DNA of 64,000 bases from DASQZT01 sp963728965 (GTDB lineage Bacteria; Acidobacteriota; Terriglobia; Bryobacterales; Bryobacteraceae): positions 62,001 to 126,000 of the forward strand of contig CAVSMH010000012.1 in the NCBI GenBank assembly GCA_963728965.1, given 5' to 3'. The position numbers and the translations under genes are program-made. Positions 35,601 through 42,210 of this stretch are shown here, one piece after another; the stretch's first letter is position 1; each line of letters begins with the position of its first letter. The notes under the pieces are model-generated. The model worked only from the letters and a program-made list of their open reading frames with translations, ran no database searches and had not been told where the DNA came from.

Positions 35601-36390
35601 CGAGGCCGGCGTCACCCAGGGAATGAACAACCTTCGCGATCACTTGAAGGATGTGCAACAGGCCCTGGGAAAGGGCGGCCCCGACGGTAAGGGCGGTCCC
35701 GACGATAAGTCCCTGGAGCGGGCACTGGCCCAGGTGGAGCAACTCCGCCGCCAGATGGAGCAGTTAGGCGCCCACGGGCGGGGCCAGCAGGCCGGCCGGC
35801 AAGGGCAGCAGGGGCAGCAAGGTCAGCGCGGGCAACAGGGACAGCAGGGGCAACAGGGTCAGCAGGGTCAGCAGGGTCAGCAGGGTCAGGGCGGCCAGCA
35901 GTCCCAGCAGGGTGGCGGGCAGCAGGGCGGCGGTGGTCCACAGCAGGGCCAATGGCTCGGCGGAAATCCCGCCAACGGCGGCTCGTATGGCGCCAATCCC
36001 AACTATGGCCGCTACGGCAATCCCTGGAATGGTGGGGCCGAGGGTCCCATCCGGCCGCAGGATTTCCAGCAAACCTACACCGACACACTGCGTTCGCTGG
36101 CGCAGCTTCAGCAGCAGTTGCGCGACGACCCGGCCACCGCGCGCGATATCCAGGGCGTGATTCGCGACCTGCGCCAGTTCGATCCGTTTACCCAATCCAA
36201 CGATCCGTTGCTGGGCCAGCGCATTCAAGCCGCTCTGGCAGGGGTGGAGCAGGTCGAGATGGAACTGCGCCGCAAGGTCGATGAAGCCAGCGGCAACGGT
36301 ACGGTGCGCAGCCCGGGCGGCGAGAAGGTTCCCGAGGGGTGGGCTCAAGCGGTGGAAGAATACTACCGCAAATTGAGCAAGGCCAAATAG
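32602..36390 (+). CDS. Giant DUF4175-like membrane protein with Gln/Gly repeats
   Basis: The 1262-residue protein begins with two or three transmembrane helices (about residues 25-45, 53-75 and 140-160), then Ig-like extracytoplasmic domains (to about residue 490), as in DUF4175 proteins. The C-terminal half is a long coiled-coil region rich in Gln. It is interrupted by two poly-Gly stretches (nine Gly each) and by two extended QQGQQGQ-type repeats, about 34816-35030 and 35788-35970. ATG 32602 overlaps the BatA stop. It ends the operon; purH follows with its own promoter-like element. Function unknown. Confidence 0.88.
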   Translation: MKPLDRLSEYLGAIERRLRILAFTRGAAVTAAAALALTVVAVLIANRFAFSNPSVVGARIFLFLGLAFALAAALIIPVIRLNRRHAARKAESRYPEFEERLLTFTERVDQNANDPFLQLLAADTLPVAQRATPREVARTAWIFSFSSAAIVAALVLLWLGMSGPGFLGYGTSLLWGGLPKGEMKPYYAVHVEPGNKTVRKRADQMITASLLGFSAPKVRFFAKYASGSQWEQAEMRTEPGGNSYQFLIAGVPESLEYYVEAGGVRSPSYKLTVVDLPAIKKIRVTYHYPEWTGMKDTVEDPGGDLRAVEGTTADVAIQTDRPLSTGVILLDDGTKLPLRDGGNGMLVASVGIRKDGMYHVAAVENAEDVRLSNDYFIEAMKDNPPEVKITRPGRDFKANPIEEVTVAVEAKDDFGLRNVDLHYSVNGGPEKTIPLLQSKGAKDSTGTTTISLEDFKVVPGDIVSIYAVARDARTAANTDMFFIEAQPFERIYSQSQEGGGGGGGGGDMDQEGQISGRQKEIITATWNQAKGQGARASDAENAAFLSSVQSKLRDQAKSLAARMKARQLEGAGDSFKSFVDDMEKAADAMGPATDKLKGAKWQDALPSEQKALQYLLRAEATFRDIQVAFGGQRSGGGGGGGGGATRDLAGLFDLELDTEKNQYEGARQNASQSSDAQQRELDDALQKLQQLAKRQQELADQARKGQQTPQQRWEQEMLRREAEKLQQQMQQMARNQAGQLSRQGQQSQQGQQSQQGQQGQQGQQGQQGQQGQQGQQGQQGQMTQGGQQGQQGQMTQGGQQGQQGQMTPQQQARQQMENMLHENQLRGANPQQMQQMIDRLNQALQDMRQAASSQQSGTPQAEADARRAADRLKEAAQMLQGMRSAQSSNQVEDMARQAEELARRQQDFEGQMRRAFGSEQGVNREQAERLAGQRDGEIADLKKLEQQMQSAVRDLQSTQRQAATKLRDALGEMQQQELARAMQRNADWIRRGMGGYAVLSEAGVTQGMNNLRDHLKDVQQALGKGGPDGKGGPDDKSLERALAQVEQLRRQMEQLGAHGRGQQAGRQGQQGQQGQRGQQGQQGQQGQQGQQGQQGQGGQQSQQGGGQQGGGGPQQGQWLGGNPANGGSYGANPNYGRYGNPWNGGAEGPIRPQDFQQTYTDTLRSLAQLQQQLRDDPATARDIQGVIRDLRQFDPFTQSNDPLLGQRIQAALAGVEQVEMELRRKVDEASGNGTVRSPGGEKVPEGWAQAVEEYYRKLSKAK
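34816..35030 (+). repeat. Gln-Gly coding repeat 1
   Basis: CAGCAAGGA/CAGCAGGGC-type units repeat in frame. The last part has a higher-order unit of 36 bases (34945-34980 and 34981-35016, coding MTQGGQQGQQGQ) followed by a third partial copy. Such DNA is prone to slippage and copy-number change. Confidence 0.9.
35788..35970 (+). repeat. Gln-Gly coding repeat 2
   Basis: This is a second run of CAGGGTCAG/CAGGGGCAA-type units in the same frame of the same gene, with several identical nine-base units (cagggtcag) around 35855-35890. Confidence 0.9.
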
Positions 36391-36431
36391 GCGGCGTGTC
36401 GCCCGGACCGCTCATGCTATCGTGCCTGTAG

Positions 36432-37961
36432 ATGCGAAAGATCGAGCGGGTTCTTATCAGCGTCACCGACAAAACGGGAATTGTCGATTTCGCCGCTGGA
36501 TTGGAGCGACTGGGCGCCCGGATCGTCTCCACGGGCGGAACCGCGCGGATGATCCGCGAAACCGGGGTGGCGGTGACCGAGGTTTCCGAAGTCACCCAGT
36601 TCCCGGAAATGCTCGACGGGCGCGTGAAGACTCTTCATCCTGCCATCGCTGGAGGCATCCTGGCCATTCGCGGCAACGCCTCTCACATGCAGGCGCTCGA
36701 GGACCGCGCCATCGCTCCCATCGATATGGTCGTGGTCAACCTCTATCGCTTTGAAGAGGTTGCCGCCAGGAAAGGCGCCCGCCTCGAAGAGCTCATCGAG
36801 AACATCGATATCGGCGGTCCCACGCTGATCCGCGCCGCCGCCAAAAACTATCCGGACGTTGCCATCGTGGTATCGCCGGACGATTACAGCGCCATCCTGG
36901 AGGAGTTACACAGCAACGGCGGCGCGCTTTCGCCGGAGACGCGCTGGCAACTGGCGCGCAAAGCGTTTCGCACCACCGCTCGCTACGACGCCGCCATTGC
37001 GGCGCGCCTCGACCAGGAAGACGGGGCCTCCGCCCTGCCGCGAGATCTGAGCCTTCGCGCCCCCAGGTTGATGGACCTGCGATACGGCGAGAACCCGCAC
37101 CAGCAGGCCGCGCTCTACGGAAAGCGCGGCCAGGGAGTCGCTGGAGCCGAGCAGTTGCAGGGCAAGGAACTCTCTTACAACAACCTGGTGGATCTCGATG
37201 CCGCATGGCAGCTTGCCTGCGAGTTTGCGGCTCCCGCGGCAGCGGTCATCAAGCACACTAATCCGTGCGGTTGCGCGGAACACGAGAAGCTGGCGGAGGC
37301 CTATCGGCGGGCATTCGCCTGCGACCCCGTGTCCGCCTACGGGAGCGTGCTGGGGCTGAACCGCCCTATCGACGAAGAAACGGCCCGCGAGCTGGCCAAG
37401 ACCTTCATCGAAGCCGTGGCTGCGCCGGACTATTCGCCCGAAGCGCTGGCCGTGCTGTCCGCTAAAAAGAACCTGCGGCTCATGCGCGTCACCCCGGGCG
37501 CCGATCCGTTCGTGGTGAAGTCCATTTCCGGCGGATTTCTCGTCCAGACCGCCGATACGGCCGGGTTCGACCGCGCCGCCGCGCTGGTGAAGACCAGCCG
37601 CGCACCGGACGACGACGAGTGGAGAGCGCTCGAATTCGGATGGAGGGTGGCCAAGCATGTGAAGTCGAACGCCATCGTGTTCGCCCGGCCGGGCCAGACG
37701 GTAGGCATCGGTGCGGGACAGATGAGCCGCGTCGATTCCGTCAAGCTGGGCGCCATGAAGGCCGTGCTTCCCCTCTCCGGCACGGTGGTAGCGTCCGACG
37801 CGTTCTTTCCGTTTCCCGATGGCGTAGAAGAGGCCGCCAAGCACGGCGCCACCGCGTTCATTCAGCCCGGCGGCTCGGTCCGCGACGCCGAAGTCGTCGC
37901 CGCCGCCGACGGCCTGGGCCTCGCCATGGTGTTTACCGGCGTACGCCACTTTCGCCACTGA
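36432..37961 (+). CDS. purH: Bifunctional AICAR formyltransferase / IMP cyclohydrolase
   Basis: PurH performs the last two steps of de novo purine synthesis, formylating AICAR with 10-formyl-THF and closing the ring to IMP. The 509-residue protein has the N-terminal MGS-like cyclohydrolase domain (ISVTDKTGIVDFAAGLERLG, STGGTARMI). The transformylase domain follows with GENPHQQAALY, KHTNPCGCA and the C-terminal QPGGSVRDAEVVAAAD. An extended -10-like TGCTATCGT ends eight bases before the ATG and no ribosome binding site is seen. Confidence 0.97.
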   Translation: MRKIERVLISVTDKTGIVDFAAGLERLGARIVSTGGTARMIRETGVAVTEVSEVTQFPEMLDGRVKTLHPAIAGGILAIRGNASHMQALEDRAIAPIDMVVVNLYRFEEVAARKGARLEELIENIDIGGPTLIRAAAKNYPDVAIVVSPDDYSAILEELHSNGGALSPETRWQLARKAFRTTARYDAAIAARLDQEDGASALPRDLSLRAPRLMDLRYGENPHQQAALYGKRGQGVAGAEQLQGKELSYNNLVDLDAAWQLACEFAAPAAAVIKHTNPCGCAEHEKLAEAYRRAFACDPVSAYGSVLGLNRPIDEETARELAKTFIEAVAAPDYSPEALAVLSAKKNLRLMRVTPGADPFVVKSISGGFLVQTADTAGFDRAAALVKTSRAPDDDEWRALEFGWRVAKHVKSNAIVFARPGQTVGIGAGQMSRVDSVKLGAMKAVLPLSGTVVASDAFFPFPDGVEEAAKHGATAFIQPGGSVRDAEVVAAADGLGLAMVFTGVRHFRH

Positions 37962-38021
37962 TCGGCGGAGTTTGTCCCTCGCGGAGCTGGTCACGCCCCG
38001 GCCGTTCTGTATCATAAACTA

Positions 38022-38471
38022 GTGAGGCCGGACGAACGGTTCATGCGCGAGGCCCTGCTGCTGGCCCGCGCGGGCGAATCGCAGGGCGAAGTTCCGGTGG
38101 GCGCGGTCCTCGTGGTGGATGGCGAAATCCGCGGCCGCGGATCGAATGCACCGATCGCCCGCCACGATCCCACCGCGCACGCCGAAATTCTCGCTTTGCG
38201 GGAAGCCGCTCGCGACGCCGGCAATTACCGACTCGTCCGCGGCACGCTCTATTCCACCCTCGAGCCCTGCGTCATGTGTGCGGGAGCCCTCGTGGCCGCG
38301 CGCGTCGAGCGCCTCGTCTTCGGCACCCGCGACCTCCGCTGCGGCGGCGTGCGCAGCAAATTTCAGGTGGCCGATTCCGGCTTGCTCAACCACCGCGTCG
38401 AGGTCGTTGAGGGCGTTCTCGCCTTCGAATGCGCGGAGCTGCTTCGAACATTCTTTGCAGCCCGCCGGTGA
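38022..38471 (+). CDS. tadA: tRNA-specific adenosine deaminase
   Basis: TadA converts A34 to inosine in the anticodon of tRNA-Arg(ACG). The 149-residue protein has the zinc and proton-shuttle motif HAE in PTAHAEILALREAAR, and PCVMCAGALVAARV with the two Cys ligands. The RCGGVRSKFQVAD segment is also typical. GTG 38022 begins six bases after TATCAT; ATG 38043 is an alternative start that would remove seven residues. Confidence 0.94.
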   Translation: MRPDERFMREALLLARAGESQGEVPVGAVLVVDGEIRGRGSNAPIARHDPTAHAEILALREAARDAGNYRLVRGTLYSTLEPCVMCAGALVAARVERLVFGTRDLRCGGVRSKFQVADSGLLNHRVEVVEGVLAFECAELLRTFFAARR

Positions 38472-38477
38472 GCGGAG

Positions 38478-39167
38478 TCAACTCACCTTGCGCGGTGAGA
38501 ACTTGTTCAGGTCGGCCAGCAGCTTTGCCGCGGCGGCCGGCGGCTTGGCGCCGCTCATCAGGATCTCCGCGCTGGTCCAACGCTGCCCGTAAAGCGCCTT
38601 GTTCTCGTCCAGGTCGTTGCGCAGCGTGGCGCCATCGAGCGATACCCCCGCGAACACGCCCCGCGAGCGCGACCATGACAGAATCTCCGCCGTCATCAGC
38701 ACGTCCGTTTGTGCCGTGGCGTTGCGGCCCACCGGTCCGGCGGCGGCCGTCGCCTCCGCGCCAATGGTGAACTTGCTGCTCGAGAGGCGCTTCATGCCTC
38801 GCTCATTCATCACCAGCAGGATCACATCGCTCGAGGAGAATCCGATCTGGAAGCCAAAACTACCGCCCTCGATCCGGATCGCCGCCGGCGGGCCCCAGCC
38901 TTGTCCGCCCTCTCTGCGGCACATCGCGAACCCGCGGCCAAACTTTCCGCCCACAACGAAGGCGCCCTTCTTCAAGCCGGGTATCAGAATGATGCAGCTC
39001 GACTTGTCGAGGAGGTTTTGCGGTATCGATTTGTCGGGAGTGCCCATGATTTCCGTGAAGAGACTGTCCGCGTCTTCGAGTCTCTCGTCGGTTTTGGTGT
39101 TCTTCTCTGCGGCCAGTAATGGCGCGCACCCGAGAGCCATCGCCAGGGTCAACGTGATCAAGCGCAT
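38478..39167 (-). CDS. SYLF-domain (YSC84-like) exported protein
   Basis: The 229-residue protein has a signal peptide (MRLITLTLAMALGCAPLLA) and the SYLF lipid-binding domain: SIPQNLLDKSSCIILIPGLK, then GKFGRGFAMCR, and GSFGFQIGFSSSDVILLVM. In eukaryotes the domain binds phosphoinositides; in bacteria the role is unknown. It lies 75 bases downstream of the slipin gene on the same strand and may share its operon, which would put two membrane-lipid-associated proteins together. Confidence 0.9.
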   Translation of the reverse strand: MRLITLTLAMALGCAPLLAAEKNTKTDERLEDADSLFTEIMGTPDKSIPQNLLDKSSCIILIPGLKKGAFVVGGKFGRGFAMCRREGGQGWGPPAAIRIEGGSFGFQIGFSSSDVILLVMNERGMKRLSSSKFTIGAEATAAAGPVGRNATAQTDVLMTAEILSWSRSRGVFAGVSLDGATLRNDLDENKALYGQRWTSAEILMSGAKPPAAAAKLLADLNKFSPRKVS

Positions 39168-39242
39168 GCTCTATCCTATCGCGGCCGACTCCCGACGGAA
39201 CCTGGTCCCCGGTCACGGCCGCGATTGTGTTCATCGGCCGGC

Positions 39243-40118
39243 TTACTGTGCCTTCGCTCCGCCCAGGGAAGCAGTCGCCATCATTCCCCCCAGCCCCATC
39301 GTCTCCACCGCCGACGACGGAACGATCACCATCGATCCCCGCTCCTTGATGGCCTCATAAAGCATGTTCATCGCGCGCAGGTGCAGCGCCACGGGGTTGT
39401 CGTGGTAGGTCGCCGCCGCCACCGAGAACTTCTCGGCCACCTCCGTCTCCGCCAGCCCCAGGATGTTGCGTGCCTGCCGCTCCCGCTCCGCTTGGGCCTG
39501 CCGCGACATGGCATCCTGCAGCTCCGGCGGGATCTGCACGTCGCGGATCTCCACAGACTGCACCGTGATGCCCCACGGGTTGGTCTTTTCGTCCATAATC
39601 CGCTGTAGTTCCTGCCCCATCAGCTCGCGTTCCGCCACCATCTGCGACAGCATGTGCCGCCCGATCGATTCCCGCAGCGCGGTCTGCGCGCTGAGCAAGA
39701 TCGCCTGCACGAAGTCCTGCACCTCCAGAATCGATTTCTCCGCGTTCCAGACCATCCAGAACACGATCGCATCCACGTTCACCGGCACCGTGTCGCGCGT
39801 CAGCGTCGATTCCGCCGACACATTCGCCACCCGCACGCGCTGGTCTACGAACCGGCTAAGCGTGTCCACCACCGGAACCATGTGAAACAGCCCCGGGCCT
39901 CGCAGCCCGATATATCGCCCGAAGCGCAGCACCGCAACCTTCTCCCACTGATCGGCCACGCGTATGGCGAAGAGCAAATACGACCCGAAGATCGCGCCCG
40001 CAATGACTCCCGCCGGGCCGTTCGTGGCGAGCGATACGCCCACCCCCGCCAGCAGGCACGTCACCATCAACGCCACACCTACACTGCTCAGCCGCAATTC
40101 CACCCGATCGGTTTTCAT
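39243..40118 (-). CDS. Slipin / stomatin-like SPFH protein
   Basis: The 291-residue protein has a membrane hairpin or helix near residues 8-45 and an SPFH (band 7) domain with the family sequence VLRFGRYIGLRGPGLFHMVP. Other marks are DTVPVNVDAIVFWMVWN, and ALRESIGRHMLSQMVAEREL. Slipins form oligomers in membrane microdomains and often act with NfeD proteases (none here). ATG 40118 is preferred over 40160 because AGGAG lies just upstream of it. The GntR gene ends five bases before. Confidence 0.92.
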   Translation of the reverse strand: MKTDRVELRLSSVGVALMVTCLLAGVGVSLATNGPAGVIAGAIFGSYLLFAIRVADQWEKVAVLRFGRYIGLRGPGLFHMVPVVDTLSRFVDQRVRVANVSAESTLTRDTVPVNVDAIVFWMVWNAEKSILEVQDFVQAILLSAQTALRESIGRHMLSQMVAERELMGQELQRIMDEKTNPWGITVQSVEIRDVQIPPELQDAMSRQAQAERERQARNILGLAETEVAEKFSVAAATYHDNPVALHLRAMNMLYEAIKERGSMVIVPSSAVETMGLGGMMATASLGGAKAQ

Positions 40119-40122
40119 GGCG

Positions 40123-40539
40123 TCATCTCCTGTTTTTTTCCACGTTATTCTGTCGATCATGTAGCTGCTCCAACAAATCTTCCACGGTGAAGCCCGCCGA
40201 CCCCGCGCGCGCCACGAATTCGCCCACCAACTGGGTGAGCTGCCGCCGCCGCTCCACGTCGTCGCGCTTCACTTTCTGGTGACTCACAAACGTCCCTGTG
40301 CCTTGCTGGGTTTCCAGGATTCCCCGAATCTCGAGCTCCCGGTATGCCCGCACCACCGTATTGGGATTGATGGAAAGATCCACCGCAACCTGGCGCACCG
40401 TCGGTAGCTGGTCGCCCCCCGCCAGTGTCCCTGCCGCGACCCCACCCATCACCTGGTCGATGATTTGCCGATAGACCGGAACGCCGCTGTGGAGGTCCAG
40501 CCGGAATGCCAAAGCTCGTTTCGCCGCTTGCGACGTCAT
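40123..40539 (-). CDS. Short GntR-family regulator (YtrA-like)
   Basis: The 138-residue protein has the GntR winged helix (GVPVYRQIIDQVMGGVAAGT, QLPTVRQVAVDLSINPNTVV, RELEIRGILETQQGTGTFV). It has only a short helical tail, as in the YtrA subfamily, which usually autoregulates an operon with membrane proteins. It heads a slipin operon and has a promoter overlapped by palindromes just upstream. ATG 40539 follows AGGTG; a GTG at 40545 is an alternative start. Confidence 0.93.
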   Translation of the reverse strand: MTSQAAKRALAFRLDLHSGVPVYRQIIDQVMGGVAAGTLAGGDQLPTVRQVAVDLSINPNTVVRAYRELEIRGILETQQGTGTFVSHQKVKRDDVERRRQLTQLVGEFVARAGSAGFTVEDLLEQLHDRQNNVEKNRR

Positions 40540-40545
40540 ATTCAC

Positions 40546-40584
40546 CTAGTCTAATAGTGTACTAGTTGAATAGTACAATGTCAA
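40546..40584 (-). promoter_or_regulatory. GntR promoter with overlapping operators
   Basis: On the minus strand TTGACA (40579-40584), a 17-base spacer and TACACT (40556-40561) form a strong promoter. Inside it lies GTACTA-N6-TAGTAC (40559-40576), a perfect inverted repeat. A second one, CTAGT-N10-ACTAG (40546-40550 and 40561-40565), covers the -10 and the start point. This is the expected place for autoregulation by the adjacent GntR protein. A weaker TTGAAT-N16-TAATTT on the plus strand may serve the redoxin gene. Confidence 0.7.
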
Positions 40585-40692
40585 CTCTAATTTTCGTTCG
40601 CCGCCCCGCAGCGGGCTCCGTCCCTGAGAAAATTGTTCATGGCGGGAATATTTCAGCCCGGTCGTGGCATCCTGAAACGGGGGGATGCCGGC

Positions 40693-41748
40693 ATGATGGT
40701 TATGTCTCAACAAACCAACGCGGTCACGTGGCGGGTGGCGATCGCCTTGGCGGCGATTTTGTGCACGGCGGCTGTGCCCACCGGCCCGCGGGTCGGCGAA
40801 AGCGTACCGGATTTCCGCCTTCCCGACCAGAACGGAAACGAAAAAACACTGGCATCCATCCTGGGTCCGAAAGGCGCCCTGCTGGTGTTTTTTCGTTCGG
40901 CCGACTGGTGACCGTTCTGCAAAGCCCAACTGGTCGAGTTGGAACAGAACCGCGGCAGGATCGAAGCGCAGGGTTTGGGGCTGGCGGCAATCAGCTACGA
41001 CAGCACCGGGGTCCTGAAGGCGTTTGCCGAACGGGAACACATCGACTTCCCGCTGCTCTCCGACACGGATTCCAAGGTCATCCGCAGCTTTGGAATTCTG
41101 AACGAAACGATCGAGAAAGGAACGCCCTATTACGGCATTCCTTATCCCGGGACGTACCTGCTGGACAACCGCGGCCGGGTGGTGGCGAAGTACTTCGAAG
41201 AGGATTACCGGGTCCGCGACACGTCCGAATCGATCCTGCTGCGGCGCTTCGGAGTCACCGCGGCGCCGCGAGAGCGGATCGCGGCGAAGCATGTCGATCT
41301 CGGCATCTCGGGCGGCGATACACCCGCCCGCCCGAATCAGCGCGTCACCCTGGCTGTGGATGTGCATCTCGCCGACCGCGTGCACGTATACGCGCCGGGA
41401 GTGACGGGCTATATTCCGATTTCGCTCAAGTTGGCGTCGTCGGCCGCCTACCAGGCGGAGCCGGTATCGTTCCCCGCGACCAAAACCATGAGGCTCGAGG
41501 CGATTCATGAAACCGTGCCGGTATTCGAAGGGCAATTCCGGCTGCTCGAAACCATCACCCTGGCGGGGCCCCAGCAGTTGAATCCGCTCCTCGACTCCAA
41601 CCACAATCTGGTGGTCGAAGGCGAGTTGCGCTACCAGGCCTGCGACGATCGCGAATGCTTCATTCCGGAAACCGTGCCGGTGAAGTGGACCTTGCCCGTG
41701 CTCCCGTTTGACCGCACCCGCGCGCCGGAATCGGTGCGCCGGAAATAG
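40693..41748 (+). CDS. Selenoprotein: UxxC redoxin fused to a DsbD-alpha-like domain (in-frame TGA = Sec73)
   Basis: One continuous frame of 351 residues is interrupted only by TGA at 40909-40911. On both sides it encodes a single redoxin (thioredoxin fold): VPDFRLPDQNGNEKTLASIL...LLVFFRSADW, TGA, then PFCKAQLVELEQNRG and ISYDSTGVLKAFAER. Relatives have Cys-Pro-Phe-Cys at this site, so TGA replaces the first active-site Cys (Sec73, Cys76). A two-part hairpin (40914-40950) fits a SECIS. After about residue 195 comes a DsbD N-terminal-like domain with Cys317 and Cys322 (YQACDDRECF). An N-terminal hydrophobic stretch suggests export. ATG 40693 follows GGGGGATG. It would reduce peroxides or disulfides in the envelope. 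A pseudogene is the alternative. OsmC follows two bases later. Confidence 0.85.
40909..40950 (+). promoter_or_regulatory. UGA codon and SECIS-like hairpin
   Basis: Directly after the TGA, GTTCTG (40914-40919) pairs with CAGAAC (40945-40950) as a lower stem. CCAACT (40926-40931) pairs with AGTTGG (40937-40942) as an upper stem. All 12 pairs are perfect, the internal loop is 6/2, and the apical loop is GGTCG. The loop begins 21 bases after the TGA and contains GGTC, like the AGGUCU loop of the E. coli fdhF SECIS. Size, distance and loop fit bacterial SECIS elements bound by SelB. Confidence 0.75.
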
Positions 41749-41750
41749 CC

Positions 41751-42167
41751 ATGGCTGGAGAGATCCGCGTTCAACTGCGCCAGATAGCCGCCTCGTCCAC
41801 CGAAGCGATCATGGGCGGGCACCGGGTGCGTATCGACCGCCCCGCGGCGAAGGGGGGCGCCGACATGGGTCCGATGGGCGGAGAGTTGTTTCTGGCCTCT
41901 GTGGGCGGCTGCTTCATGAGCAACCTCCTGGCGGCCATCCGTACCCGGGAAGCTCCGGTTCGCGATGTGCGAACCGAAGTGACCGGTATTCTGGCCGATT
42001 CCCCAATCCGCTTCGAGTCCCTGGAACTGACGGTCGGTGCGGAAACCGCGGACCGGGACCTGCTCCAGCGCCTGGTGGAAATCGCCGACCGGGGCTGCAT
42101 CATGATGAACACCCTGCGCGGGAAATTAGAGGTGCGGCTGCGGATCGAATCGGTCGCTGCACAGTAG
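41751..42167 (+). CDS. OsmC/Ohr-family protein
   Basis: The 138-residue protein has the OsmC fold with the two redox Cys in the expected places (GGCFMSNLLAAIRT and RGCIMMNTLRGKLE). The nearby Glu/Arg side chains are typical of thiol-dependent peroxidases. Family members reduce organic hydroperoxides or act in sulfur transfer. It begins two bases after the selenoprotein redoxin stop, so the two probably form a redox operon. Confidence 0.92.
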   Translation: MAGEIRVQLRQIAASSTEAIMGGHRVRIDRPAAKGGADMGPMGGELFLASVGGCFMSNLLAAIRTREAPVRDVRTEVTGILADSPIRFESLELTVGAETADRDLLQRLVEIADRGCIMMNTLRGKLEVRLRIESVAAQ

Positions 42168-42210
42168 CCCGCCCCGTCCGTGAGCCCGCGCGTTCCAGTA
42201 AGATAGACGC

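Noticed and set aside
33952..35742. 596-codon minus-strand open frame, rich in Leu
   Set aside because: It is the antisense of the Gln/Gly repeat region (CAG/CTG bias) and not a membrane protein.
40633..40911. Truncated 92-residue redoxin ending at TGA, with a separate 269-residue gene behind it
   Set aside because: Both halves are in one frame, join at the active site and show no decay. A Sec codon with a SECIS-like hairpin explains this better than two genes or a pseudogene.
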